Shown: in pieces, positions 17,067-23,372 of the stretch
Numbering within the stretch: the stretch's first letter is position 1
How the letters are laid out: the number at the start of each line of letters is the position of its first letter
IMG/VR virus record: IMGVR_UViG_3300049479_000104
Span: 1 to 32,365 of that record
Source of the DNA: a virus
Length of the DNA stretch: 32,365 nucleotides
Reading direction: 5' to 3' (one strand)
Notes under the pieces: generated by a model
Seen by the model: the letters and a program-made list of their open reading frames with translations, nothing else
Told to the model about the DNA's origin: nothing
Database searches by the model: none
Program-made: the position numbers and the translations under genes

Positions 17067-17728
17067 GGATCAATCAAGCGACCGTCGATCTGGTCAAAGA
17101 ATTCGAGGGCTTCCGCGCCAAGGCTTACAAATGCCCGGCTGGCATCTGGACTATCGGGTACGGCACCACGGCTGCGGCTGGCGTCGGCATCACACCTAAA
17201 GAGGGCATGACGATCACCAAGAGCGATGCGGAAGCATATTTGCAGGCGGCGCTGGACAAGTTTGCCGATCAAATTGCGCCGTCCATCTCTGTAGCTATCA
17301 GCGACAATGAATTTGGGGCCTTTGTCTCGCTGGCCTATAACATCGGGCCGGGTGCGTTCAAGAAGTCATCCGCGCTTCGCCTGTTTAACGCTGGCGACAA
17401 AGAGGGCGCTGCCAAGGCTATCCTGATGTGGAACAAGGCTGGCGGCAAGGTTTTGAAGGGCTTGACCCGCCGCCGCGAGGCTGAGCGCAAGCTGTTCCTT
17501 ACGCCCGCTGATGGCAAGTTTGAGGGGCGCACCAGCGTGGCGCAGTCCACCACCATGCAAGCGTCCGCCGTGCAGATCGCATCGGGCGCTGGTGCTGGGA
17601 TTGCCGCCTTAGGCGCGCTTGACGGCACGGCTCAAATCGTGGCGATGGTTTTTGCAGGCGTTGTGGTGCTGGCGGCCTTGTGGGTCATGCGAGAGCGCAT
17701 CAAACGCTGGGCGGAGGGCGACAGATGA
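17063..17728 (+). CDS. Endolysin: GH24 lysozyme with C-terminal membrane domain
   Basis: 221 residues, ATG overlapping the previous TGA. Residues 1-148 are a T4-type GH24 muramidase: VKEFEGFRAKAYKCPAGIWT gives the catalytic set Glu15, Cys24 and Thr30 with exact E-8-C-5-T spacing, then IGYGTT, FGAFVSLAYNIGPGAF and GLTRRREAERKLF. There is no N-terminal signal or SAR segment. Residues about 165-187 and 190-209 are two hydrophobic stretches separated by a short LDGTA turn, followed by a basic end. The enzyme therefore appears to carry its own two-helix membrane domain, possibly acting as anchor or holin. Preceded by a coiled-coil membrane protein and followed by spanin genes. Confidence 0.9.
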   Translation: MRINQATVDLVKEFEGFRAKAYKCPAGIWTIGYGTTAAAGVGITPKEGMTITKSDAEAYLQAALDKFADQIAPSISVAISDNEFGAFVSLAYNIGPGAFKKSSALRLFNAGDKEGAAKAILMWNKAGGKVLKGLTRRREAERKLFLTPADGKFEGRTSVAQSTTMQASAVQIASGAGAGIAALGALDGTAQIVAMVFAGVVVLAALWVMRERIKRWAEGDR

Positions 17729-17910
17729 TATGGTCTTTGGTGCTTTTGGTCTGCGACCCGTCGGAGTGCGTTGCGATGAGCGGGCCGATCACCAAGACTG
17801 AGGAGGAGTGCCTTGCGTCTCTTCCAGAGAACGCGGCGTTTGTGGAACAGCAATGGCCGTTTTCAAAAATAATATCATATCGCTGCATCGCTTGGGGAAG
17901 TGAAGCATGA
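17725..17910 (+). CDS. Small Cys-containing protein of the lysis cassette
   Basis: 61 residues from ATG 17725, overlapping the endolysin TGA (ATGA) and preceded by GGAGGG. N-terminus IWSLVLLVCDPSECVAM is hydrophobic and short, followed by a polar part with Cys residues at about 9, 14, 24 and 54. It may be a secreted or membrane-tethered protein with disulfides, as in other phages where a small Cys-rich protein of similar type lies between endolysin and spanin. Not recognised by name. Stop overlaps the inner spanin ATG. Confidence 0.65.
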   Translation: MIWSLVLLVCDPSECVAMSGPITKTEEECLASLPENAAFVEQQWPFSKIISYRCIAWGSEA

Positions 17911-18125
17911 TCTTTGCGCGTTTAAAGCTCTGGACGGCAGGCATTGGGCTTGTCATCGCCGCGCTGGCAGCAAGCTGGCTTGGCGGCAGAAAGTCGGCCC
18001 AGGCCGACGCCAAGCAAGAGGAGTTGACCGATTATGTCGAAACGCGAAAGCGGATGGACGAAGTGGGCCGCATGTCTGATGCTGATGCTGCCCGCGAGTG
18101 GCTGCGTGAGCGCGGCAAGCACTAA
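17907..18125 (+). CDS. Inner-membrane spanin candidate (Rz-like)
   Basis: 72 residues: an N-terminal transmembrane helix (LWTAGIGLVIAALAASWLGG) followed by a charged helical domain (AQADAKQEELTDYVETRKRM). This topology, location after the endolysin, and a second lipoprotein-like gene embedded in another frame fit the i-spanin that links inner to outer membrane during the last step of lysis in Gram-negative hosts. It is short compared with lambda Rz (about 150) but similar to many alphaproteobacterial phage versions. ATG overlaps the previous stop. Confidence 0.7.
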   Translation: MIFARLKLWTAGIGLVIAALAASWLGGRKSAQADAKQEELTDYVETRKRMDEVGRMSDADAAREWLRERGKH

Positions 18126-18261
18126 TGCGGTCTGCGATGGGACCGAAACGGCGCGGACGGAACATGCGGCGGACCTGGCTTACGATGGCGGGCCGCTTTC
18201 GGTGGCTTCGGGCGCGCACCTGATCCAGCTTCTTGACGCGGGCTGTGCCAATGACACCTAG
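18034..18261 (+). CDS. Outer-membrane spanin candidate (Rz1-like lipoprotein)
   Basis: 75 residues from ATG 18034, starting inside the inner-spanin gene in the +1 frame and running past its end. The N-terminus has a basic start, a hydrophobic stretch (WAACLMLMLPASGC) and a lipobox-like A-S-G-C, so Cys24 would be lipidated. The mature part has two further Cys (about 34 and 71). Overlapping i-spanin and o-spanin reading frames are the classical Rz/Rz1 arrangement. The -3 position of the lipobox is Ala and not the usual Leu, a mild deviation. The stop overlaps the next gene by 11 nt. Confidence 0.7.
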   Translation: MSKRESGWTKWAACLMLMLPASGCVSAASTNAVCDGTETARTEHAADLAYDGGPLSVASGAHLIQLLDAGCANDT

Positions 18262-19378
18262 ACAGCAAGAGGCCGTCGAGGCGTTCAAGCGATTGGGCAA
18301 CTTGACCGAGGCCGCGCGCGAGATCGGCATAAACCGTCGCGACATGCAGCGGATGCTAGATAAAGCGGGTTTTACGCCGGATGTCCGGAAAGATTACCGG
18401 ATAGACCCGGCTATCGCTGACAGCATGAAGGCCGCCGGGACAAACATGGTCCCATCGCTGGCGTGGGTGAAGGTTCCTGCGAAAGACGAGGAGCCGGGCT
18501 ATTCGGTCATGCTGCGACCCGAGGCAGAACAGCCAGAGGCCGTCGCAGAGCGCATACGCGCGGCGCTAGAGGGCATGGAGCCTGCTGAGCCTGTGCTGGC
18601 CCCTGAAAGCGTGCTTGAGAACCAAATGACAGCTTATTTGCTCAGCGACAGGCACACTGGCATGATGGCCTGGGCGAGGGAAACCGGAGAGGCTTACAAC
18701 ACTGAATTGGCTGTGAAGAGAGTGAAGGACTGGGTGGCGAGGTGCGTGGCCGCATCACCTGCATCACACACGGCTCTTATATTGGACAATGGCGACGGCC
18801 AGCACGCTGACGATCAGACAAATCAGACACCGCGTTCGAAACATGGACTTGATGTCGATACGCGTCATTTTCGCACGATTGAGGCGGATGTAGAGGCGCT
18901 GGCCACGGCCATTGAACTCGCGAAGGCAAAACATCGCCGTGTGATTGTCAGGATCTTGGCTGGCAACCACAACCCAACGACATGGATAACTCTGCTGTTT
19001 GCGCTTGCAGAAAGATATCGCAATGATGACCGAGTTGAGGTCATCCGCGACCCGTCAGAATTCTTTGTCATGGAGTGGGGCAAGGTTCTGATCGCAGCGC
19101 ATCACGGCGACAAGGCTAAAGCTGACCGCCTTGTCCATTTTATTGCGGACGAATTCGCAGAGATGTGGGGAAGGACCAAACAAAGATATCTGTTCACTGG
19201 CCACCTGCATTCCCACAAGTCACAAGACATCGGCGGCGTTACGTGGGAGCAGCTTCGCGCTGTCACTGCGAGGGACGCATATTCATACAGCAACGCATAT
19301 GTCGCCCGTTCCCAAATGCAAGCCATCACTTATGATCGTGATCTTGGGGAGATCCAGCGGGTGAAGGTTGGGGCCTAG
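18251..19378 (+). CDS. Calcineurin-like phosphoesterase with N-terminal HTH
   Basis: 375 residues from ATG 18251; an in-frame TTG at 18233 is less likely. Residues about 5-40 form a helix-turn-helix (LGNLTEAAREIGINRRDMQR). The catalytic part has the metallophosphoesterase motifs in order: D133-x-H135 (LLSDRHTG), DNGDGQHADDQ, ILAGNHN, an AHHGDK and FTGHLHSHK, enough to bind a two-metal centre. The family resembles phage T5-type phosphoesterases, often mis-annotated as oxidoreductase, and may process DNA or nucleotides. The separate DNA-binding domain suggests DNA as substrate. The last 53 nt overlap the end of a convergent HNH gene, and a hairpin follows the stop. Confidence 0.85.
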   Translation: MTPRQQEAVEAFKRLGNLTEAAREIGINRRDMQRMLDKAGFTPDVRKDYRIDPAIADSMKAAGTNMVPSLAWVKVPAKDEEPGYSVMLRPEAEQPEAVAERIRAALEGMEPAEPVLAPESVLENQMTAYLLSDRHTGMMAWARETGEAYNTELAVKRVKDWVARCVAASPASHTALILDNGDGQHADDQTNQTPRSKHGLDVDTRHFRTIEADVEALATAIELAKAKHRRVIVRILAGNHNPTTWITLLFALAERYRNDDRVEVIRDPSEFFVMEWGKVLIAAHHGDKAKADRLVHFIADEFAEMWGRTKQRYLFTGHLHSHKSQDIGGVTWEQLRAVTARDAYSYSNAYVARSQMQAITYDRDLGEIQRVKVGA

Positions 19379-19958
19379 CCCCATGTTTTATTCGGCTGAC
19401 ATGAGCCTGAGAGACGCCAGTTCGATTTGCTATTGATGCTGTTGTCTCACCAGCCTTTAACGCGTCTCTGATGTCAGAGATTAGAGCATCAGAGTATTTT
19501 GCCGCATATGCTGATTGCCCACGCGGAGAATGTTTTAGTCCAAATGCTGTTCCGTGCCTATACGCATCCCGAACATTGTCTGATCGAAGACCCCAGTAAA
19601 TATGGCGTGGGTTGACGCATCCATTATGGCCATTCCCGCATGTATGACAGGCTTCATGCTTTGGGCTTGGCTTTTCTCCATTTGCTAATATTGCTACGAC
19701 AACGTGGCTTCCCTTTTGGCTGCGCCCATACCGCATCCACCCATATCCGTCTGGGTTTCGATAAAACGGGTAGACGACGCAGTCATCGGAATTTGTCTTC
19801 GCCGCTTCCTCAATGAAGCGTTGAGCCGCACCCCATTCGGTTCCTCCACCTAAAGGGTCTCCATACTTAGACCACCGCTTGTAATGCTTGACACAATACC
19901 CGCGCCCAAAATGAGTTGCGGCGCAATTTGGGACAGTGCATACACGATTATTAGCCAT
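19326..19958 (-). CDS. HNH homing endonuclease with C-terminal HTH
   Basis: 210 residues from ATG at 19958 (Shine-Dalgarno TGGAG upstream on the minus strand). The N-terminus has a zinc-like cluster (CTVPNCAATHFGRGYCVKHY). The middle holds HEACHTCGNGHNGCVNPRHI and YWGLRSDNVRDAYRHG, the HNH_3 catalytic core with the N-V-x-D-x-x-x-H-G element. The last 55 residues (LKAGETTASIANRTGVSQAH) are a helix-turn-helix for target binding. It is a free-standing selfish gene placed convergently between late and early blocks, and it overlaps the phosphoesterase by 53 nt. Its own start lies about 225 nt from the next gene, a structured gap. Confidence 0.9.
   Translation of the reverse strand: MANNRVCTVPNCAATHFGRGYCVKHYKRWSKYGDPLGGGTEWGAAQRFIEEAAKTNSDDCVVYPFYRNPDGYGWMRYGRSQKGSHVVVAILANGEKPSPKHEACHTCGNGHNGCVNPRHIYWGLRSDNVRDAYRHGTAFGLKHSPRGQSAYAAKYSDALISDIRDALKAGETTASIANRTGVSQAHVSRIKHGARPQPSPAGSPQDHDHK
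19370..19390 (+). terminator. Short stem-loop after the phosphoesterase gene
   Basis: GGGGC-CTA-GCCCC overlaps the TAG stop and is followed by ATGTTTTATT. The 5-bp GC stem with a three-base loop and a T-run is a plausible rho-independent terminator for the whole late operon, though the stem is short and the region also codes for the HNH gene on the other strand. Confidence 0.45.
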
Positions 19959-20067
19959 GACGACGCTCCATGTCGTTTCGGTGAGGGATGGTTGAGGCGC
20001 GCCAACGCCTCCCATCCCGACAAAATACCGAGCGCCATGCCGACTGTCAAATCTAAATAGATTAATC

Positions 20068-20166
20068 GCGAGGGGCGCTAAGGTTAAACCGAGCCGTAGC
20101 GCGAACATGGTTGTCGACCAACACAAAGCAACCCGTGACGGTTTCTTGTTTGTGTGCGCCCCTCGC
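20068..20166. repeat. Perfect 11-bp inverted repeat enclosing a structured 77-nt segment
   Basis: GCGAGGGGCGC at 20068-20078 pairs perfectly with GCGCCCCTCGC at 20156-20166. Inside are smaller hairpins: GTTG-TCGAC-CAAC (20110-20122) and AACCC-GTGAC-GGTT (20130-20143). The gap has no gene. On the minus strand it would lie in the leader between the early operon and the HNH gene. It may be a structured RNA or a remnant of the mobile HNH insertion. Confidence 0.6.
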
Positions 20167-20182
20167 AGATTTTCGTATCAAA

Positions 20183-20494
20183 TCACCCCATCGCCCGCAA
20201 CCGCTTTTCGCGCTCCATGTCTTCAATGGCGCGTTGGATGGCCGCCGGGCTGGCTGACAGTTTTACCTTTGGCTTGGTTTCGCCATCTATGATGTCAACC
20301 CAGACTTTGCTCTTGGGGCTGACCCGTTGGGGCGAGAATTGGTGCATGGGCAGGACGATCCCGAACCGCTCGCAGGCGGCGGCGATGCTTGAGCGGTGCA
20401 TGTTATAGTGAGCCGCAGCAAGGGTTAAGTGCCAACCCTTGTCCTTTGCGGCTTGGATCATGTCGCGGGTGATTACTCGTCTTGGCGGTGCCAT
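20183..20494 (-). CDS. Small early protein with HTH-like helix
   Basis: 103 residues, ATG at 20494 with AAGGA nine nt upstream. The N-terminal half has TRDMIQAAKDKGWHLTLAAA and HYNMHRSSIAAACERFGIVL, a helix-turn-helix-like pattern of the kind seen in small phage DNA-binding proteins. The C-terminal half is Lys/Arg rich (KLSASPAAIQRAIEDMEREK). It is the last gene of the leftward early operon. A DNA-binding role is inferred; I do not recognise the family. Confidence 0.65.
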   Translation of the reverse strand: MAPPRRVITRDMIQAAKDKGWHLTLAAAHYNMHRSSIAAACERFGIVLPMHQFSPQRVSPKSKVWVDIIDGETKPKVKLSASPAAIQRAIEDMEREKRLRAMG

Positions 20495-20661
20495 TGATGT
20501 CGGTCCTTGATTTTAGTGATGGGTTCTAGATTTTGCTGGAGCATATACATGATAAGCTCAAGCTGCTCGGGCGTTGCCCAAAGTCCTCCCGGCACGCGCA
20601 CATAGCCGGCGGCGCGGATAGCCTGTGCGTGGGGCGATGTGTCGTGCCGGGTGCGGGTCAT
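20473..20661 (-). CDS. Small early protein of unknown function
   Basis: 62 residues, ATG at 20661 with AAGGA six nt upstream. It is polar with His/Arg/Gln rich ends (HDTSPHAQAIRAAGYVRVPG and KIKDRHQWHRQDE) and a central WATPEQLELIMYMLQQN helix. It overlaps the next gene by 22 nt. No domain recognised. Coding support: the Shine-Dalgarno, and continuity with neighbours that overlap by 4 nt at the upstream end. Confidence 0.6.
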   Translation of the reverse strand: MTRTRHDTSPHAQAIRAAGYVRVPGGLWATPEQLELIMYMLQQNLEPITKIKDRHQWHRQDE

Positions 20662-20840
20662 GTCAGTCCTTCGTCCTCATCTTCATCGGTAGGCACCACC
20701 GAAGCCCATTGATCCGGCGCGAAAGCGAGGACGGCTTCCGTTCCCGTGAAGAACACCAAAGCGCCATCAACAATGTCGAACCGATCAGCTCTTACTTTTG
20801 CCTTCCAGTCTCTGCACCTCGTCACTTCCCAAATCATCAC
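20658..20840 (-). CDS. Small acidic early protein
   Basis: 61 codons counting the stop. Start is either GTG at 20840 (AAGGAG seven nt upstream) or ATG at 20837 that overlaps the previous stop; spacing favours GTG. The product has a Trp/Arg N-terminus (IWEVTRCRDWKAKVRADRFD) and a hydrophobic core (GALVFFTGTEAVLAF) ending in a very acidic tail (TDEDEDEG). Looks like a small folded beta protein. No known family. Confidence 0.6.
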   Translation of the reverse strand: MMIWEVTRCRDWKAKVRADRFDIVDGALVFFTGTEAVLAFAPDQWASVVPTDEDEDEGLT

Positions 20841-21106
20841 GGCTTCTCTCCTTTGATCTCTGCGAGGGTGGCGAGGGCGATGTCGCGCATATCTTTGAAT
20901 GCTTCTTCCACCTCATAGTCTTCGCCCCAGATCATTTGCTCATCGCGCTTAGCAATGGCGAGCAGCCCAGCCTCCGCCTTCGCCAGTTTGGCCGTCAGGG
21001 CTTCGATGCGGTCGGCGGCTTGCTTATGCAGTGGGTCTCGCTCGTAGTGTTGAGCGTTGTATAGGTCAGCGCCCCGCAGCCGTGCGATCAGTTCTGCGTC
21101 ACTCAT
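20837..21106 (-). CDS. Small helical early protein (Eaa-like)
   Basis: 89 residues, ATG at 21106. Sequence SDAELIARLRGADLYNAQHY, then a KQAADRIEALTAKLAKAEAG coiled coil and a second acidic helix. The A-D-R-I-E-A-L-T-A-K-L motif is common in small phage early proteins (including Eaa/Ead-like types) that are otherwise unstudied. It follows the next coiled-coil gene with a slight 8-nt overlap and may derive from it by duplication, since both begin with a D-x-E-L-I-A pattern. Confidence 0.65.
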   Translation of the reverse strand: MSDAELIARLRGADLYNAQHYERDPLHKQAADRIEALTAKLAKAEAGLLAIAKRDEQMIWGEDYEVEEAFKDMRDIALATLAEIKGEKP

Positions 21107-21524
21107 GGCTCTCTCTTTCGGTCTCGGCGGGGGCGGCGCACATAGCCTCATATGCTGCACTCTGGTGGCTGTCCTCGTGGACACAGAAGGCATCCAGCAT
21201 TTTACCAGCAGCCTCCACCGCCTTCGCCAGCTTGGCCTCAAGGGCGTCCCGCTCTTTCTCAAGTTTGAGGTAGTCGTTCTCCATCATGCAGGCTTCTTGC
21301 TCCTGCATTTCCAACTCATCCTCCGCAGCCTTGGCGTCCTGACGTGCGGCGGCCAGCGCGTCCAGAAGGGCGGTCAGGTCGGAAACCGTGAGCGAGATGC
21401 CTTCGGGGTTGTCCTTGCTGACATCGTAGCCGTGGATGTGTTCGGGGTCGCATCCGCTTGCGATGGCCCTGCGGGCGAGATACGCCCTGACACGCGCCTC
21501 TGCGATCAGTTCTTCGTCAGTCAT
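21099..21524 (-). CDS. Coiled-coil early protein
   Basis: 141 residues, ATG at 21524 with GGGGAG eight nt upstream. N-terminus TDEELIAEARVRAYLARRAI, a central YDVSKDNPEGISLTVSDLTA segment, then a long coiled coil (residues about 64-105, AARQDAKAAEDELEMQEQEA) and a short end with C and H. Its start resembles that of the following gene (TDEELIA against SDAELIA), suggesting related or duplicated phage early proteins. No enzymatic motif. Function unknown. Confidence 0.65.
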   Translation of the reverse strand: MTDEELIAEARVRAYLARRAIASGCDPEHIHGYDVSKDNPEGISLTVSDLTALLDALAAARQDAKAAEDELEMQEQEACMMENDYLKLEKERDALEAKLAKAVEAAGKMLDAFCVHEDSHQSAAYEAMCAAPAETERESHE

Positions 21525-21691
21525 TTCACACAACTCCCCTGCACCCACTGCTTGTCGGCGGCGATGCACTGCTCGTAGCGCAGTTGGTTTTGTTTTAAGT
21601 CAGCGGACATCACCTGCCAGATGCCATAGATAAAGAACGCAAGGCAGGCGATGCCCGCCAGCGGCACGATGTTGTCCCAGAAGTCTCTCAT
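21521..21691 (-). CDS. Small single-helix membrane protein
   Basis: 56 residues from ATG at 21691, which overlaps the previous stop (ATGA); an in-frame ATG at 21703 is possible. One transmembrane segment (IVPLAGIACLAFFIYGIWQV) is followed by a polar part with two Cys (about 44 and 54) near the end (YEQCIAADKQWVQGSC). Early small membrane proteins of this type in phages often modify the host envelope or superinfection behaviour, but nothing here proves that. Confidence 0.6.
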   Translation of the reverse strand: MRDFWDNIVPLAGIACLAFFIYGIWQVMSADLKQNQLRYEQCIAADKQWVQGSCVK

Positions 21692-21867
21692 CTCCGCCCC
21701 CATGTTTCCATTCCCACCACGACGAGGGCCACAACCACCAGTATGGTCACCGCCACCCCAAGGTTCCACGCAGTAAGCGCGCCGGGGGTTAAAACCCCAA
21801 CAGCAATACTGATGCCAAAGGCCTCGAAGCGAGAGAGCGTATTTTTAAGGATGTAGTCGCGGATCAT
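21688..21867 (-). CDS. Small membrane protein with two predicted helices
   Basis: 59 residues from ATG at 21867 (overlap ATGA with the previous stop; GGGGGCGG upstream). Two hydrophobic stretches: FEAFGISIAVGVLTPGALTA and LGVAVTILVVVALVVVGM. It ends with a basic WGRR. The next gene downstream also codes for a membrane protein, so the two could act together. No family recognised. Confidence 0.6.
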   Translation of the reverse strand: MIRDYILKNTLSRFEAFGISIAVGVLTPGALTAWNLGVAVTILVVVALVVVGMETWGRR

Positions 21868-22082
21868 TTCCGCCCCCTGTTCCAAGCCAGCCGCGAAATC
21901 TTGTTTGCCAAGTCATCCAGTTCCGCCACGCTGATGCCGGGATTATCAAGCAGTGCGGTATAGATCGCCCCAGTCAGGCGACGAGATGGCAGGATTGCCG
22001 ATCCCTGAATGATCGCCGCCACCGCCTCGGATTGCACGTCACGCACAGGCATGGTCTTTGGTTCCTTGCGCCAGAACATCAT
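21864..22082 (-). CDS. Small early protein of unknown function
   Basis: 72 residues from ATG at 22082 (ATGATG, overlapping the previous stop; AAGGAG about 11 nt upstream). After a Met/Phe/Trp-rich start, the protein is helical: VQSEAVAAIIQGSAILPSRR, then a second helix around SVAELDDLANKISRLAWN. Compact soluble helical protein. No known family. Confidence 0.6.
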   Translation of the reverse strand: MMFWRKEPKTMPVRDVQSEAVAAIIQGSAILPSRRLTGAIYTALLDNPGISVAELDDLANKISRLAWNRGRK

Positions 22083-22267
22083 GGCTCCATCTCCTTCGTC
22101 ACGGGCAGCGTCTCGCACTGCATTTTGTGGTCGTAGTCGAGGCTGTCGCCAACGATTACCATAGCAGCCTTGCAGGCCTCGGGCGTCATGTATGGGACGC
22201 CGAAGGTGTCGCCATTAAGATGGCCGCTGTGCATTGTAATCCACAGGATCGTCATCGTTTCTAACAT
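22079..22267 (-). CDS. Small early protein of unknown function
   Basis: 62 residues from ATG at 22267, preceded by a strong GAGGAGG at good spacing; longer in-frame forms would begin inside the upstream gene. Sequence starts TMTILWITMHSGHL, then FGVPYMTPEACKAAMVIVGD with a C near the middle and another near the end. The YMTPEACKAA pattern is typical of small secreted-looking proteins with a following Cys, but no signal peptide is clear. Confidence 0.65.
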   Translation of the reverse strand: MLETMTILWITMHSGHLNGDTFGVPYMTPEACKAAMVIVGDSLDYDHKMQCETLPVTKEMEP

Positions 22268-22277
22268 GGTTTCCTCC

Positions 22278-22547
22278 TCAGTGCCGCGTTTCGGGTTGGC
22301 TGGTGTCATTCAGGTCTGCCGTCGCGCGCAGGCCGCGCGAGATGGCTTCACGGCTCAGTCCCGTGGACATGCCATAAGTGTAGATCGTGGCGATCAGTTG
22401 CGGGATGATGTCGGCCTCCCTTTCGCAATACGCGCTGAACATGGTCAGCGTCAGCGCGCACAATTCGGCCTCGTCCATTTCATCCGGCAAAGCCTCCATG
22501 ATCGCGTCAAGCCGGGCGTCTGTTATGTTGGTGGTCAGCTTGCTCAT
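22278..22547 (-). CDS. Small acidic helical early protein
   Basis: 89 residues, ATG at 22547 with GGAGGAGG upstream. Acidic first half (ITDARLDAIMEALPDEMDEA), a central helix (CALTLTMFSAYCEREADIIP) and a Ser/Arg-rich end. It overlaps the upstream OB-fold/HTH gene by 4 nt. Unknown family; perhaps a protein-protein interaction factor. Confidence 0.6.
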   Translation of the reverse strand: MSKLTTNITDARLDAIMEALPDEMDEAELCALTLTMFSAYCEREADIIPQLIATIYTYGMSTGLSREAISRGLRATADLNDTSQPETRH

Positions 22548-22945
22548 GCGTCCTCCTCCGGCAGGTCGTAGCAGGTCAGCCGCACCACGCGGCCATCTGC
22601 GACCATTTCGGCCAGCGTGGCTGCCACGACGGCGTCCGACATGTTCATGTCCTCCGCGATCTCCTCGACTGTGGCGCGGCCATCAGCTTGCAGGTTGCCC
22701 AAGATGAAGGCGGCCAGCGTATCATCCCGTGATACAGGCGCTGCCTCCAAGATGCTCACGGCAAGCCAAGGCGTGCGGTCGGGCCGGGTCATGTTCGGCA
22801 CGACGATGGCATGCACCTTCTGGCCGACACGCACGCCCTTGTCGAGCATGACCTTACTAGGGATGAACACGTTCTCGTTGTCTGCCGTCAGCGCGAAGGC
22901 ACTGCCCGTGGCGAGTTGGTTAGTTAGTAGAATGGTCTGTTGCAT
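22544..22945 (-). CDS. Protein with cold-shock-like OB fold and C-terminal winged helix
   Basis: 133 residues, ATG at 22945 with GGAAG seven nt upstream. Residues about 5-65 (GSAFALTADNENVFIPSKVM, VRVGQKVHAIVVPN, TPWLAVSIL) have the strand order of a cold-shock-like OB fold. Residues about 78-125 (TLAAFILGNLQADGRATVEE, IAEDMNMSDAVVAATLAEMV, ADGRVVRL) form a winged-helix. The combination suggests a nucleic-acid binding regulator or ssDNA/RNA chaperone expressed early. Assignment is by pattern only. Confidence 0.6.
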   Translation of the reverse strand: MQQTILLTNQLATGSAFALTADNENVFIPSKVMLDKGVRVGQKVHAIVVPNMTRPDRTPWLAVSILEAAPVSRDDTLAAFILGNLQADGRATVEEIAEDMNMSDAVVAATLAEMVADGRVVRLTCYDLPEEDA

Positions 22946-23117
22946 TGTTTGCTTCCAGTTGCTTGAGTTGGTCTTCTGCGTCTTGCTTGTAAAAGGTCAG
23001 CATCATGATTTCTTCGCTGACCCAACCCGGCCTGACGCCTTGCCCGTGTTTCTTCATGAGGTCGTCGATCTGTGCCTGTTTGTGGGCGATGTATTCGCGG
23101 AGGGTTTGGGCTGTCAT
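22920..23117 (-). CDS. Small early protein of unknown function
   Basis: 65 residues, ATG at 23117. Helical throughout (REYIAHKQAQIDDLMKKHGQ and DAEDQLKQLEANNATDH) with a W in the central VRPGWVSEEIMM stretch. It overlaps the next gene by 26 nt. No strong Shine-Dalgarno, but coupling to the previous stop (TGAAATG) is likely. No family recognised. Confidence 0.55.
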   Translation of the reverse strand: MTAQTLREYIAHKQAQIDDLMKKHGQGVRPGWVSEEIMMLTFYKQDAEDQLKQLEANNATDHSTN

Positions 23118-23118
23118 T

Positions 23119-23223
23119 TCACCACCCCATACCGAGGCCGAACATAAAGCCAGCGTACAGCAGGCCGAAGATCGAAGCTGCGCCGATCAGGTCAGCGATG
23201 ACGCCCCGAATGCGGTATTTCAT
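23119..23223 (-). CDS. 34-residue single-pass membrane protein
   Basis: A very short gene from ATG at 23223, supported by a good TAGGAG nine to ten nt upstream. Product: a basic start (MKYRIRG) followed by a hydrophobic helix (DLIGAASIFGLLYAGFMFGL) and a short Gly/Trp tail. The longer in-frame form runs through the upstream gene and is not supported. It fits the early operon spacing (15 nt to the upstream gene, 1 nt to the next). Confidence 0.6.
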   Translation of the reverse strand: MKYRIRGVIADLIGAASIFGLLYAGFMFGLGMGW

Positions 23224-23237
23224 TTTTGTTTCTCCTA

Positions 23238-23372
23238 TCAAAACGGCGGATCTTCGCCTTGGTAAGTTGGTTTCCACTGGGGCGGCGCGTAGGCTGCTGG
23301 CTGTGGGGCGGGCTTCGGCGGGGCCTGCCGGGGGATGATCCCCAGCAGGTCGAGGTGTTCGGCGAGGGTCAC
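23238..23372 (-). CDS. Small Pro-rich early protein
   Basis: 44 residues from GTG at 23372, which overlaps the preceding stop (GTGA) and has GGAAG upstream; a longer in-frame start at 23426 overlaps the neighbour heavily. Sequence TLAEHLDLLGIIPRQAPPKP, then QPAAYAPPQWKPTYQGEDPP. A short helix plus a Pro-rich tail, like peptides that bind other proteins. No family known. Confidence 0.55.
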   Translation of the reverse strand: MTLAEHLDLLGIIPRQAPPKPAPQPAAYAPPQWKPTYQGEDPPF

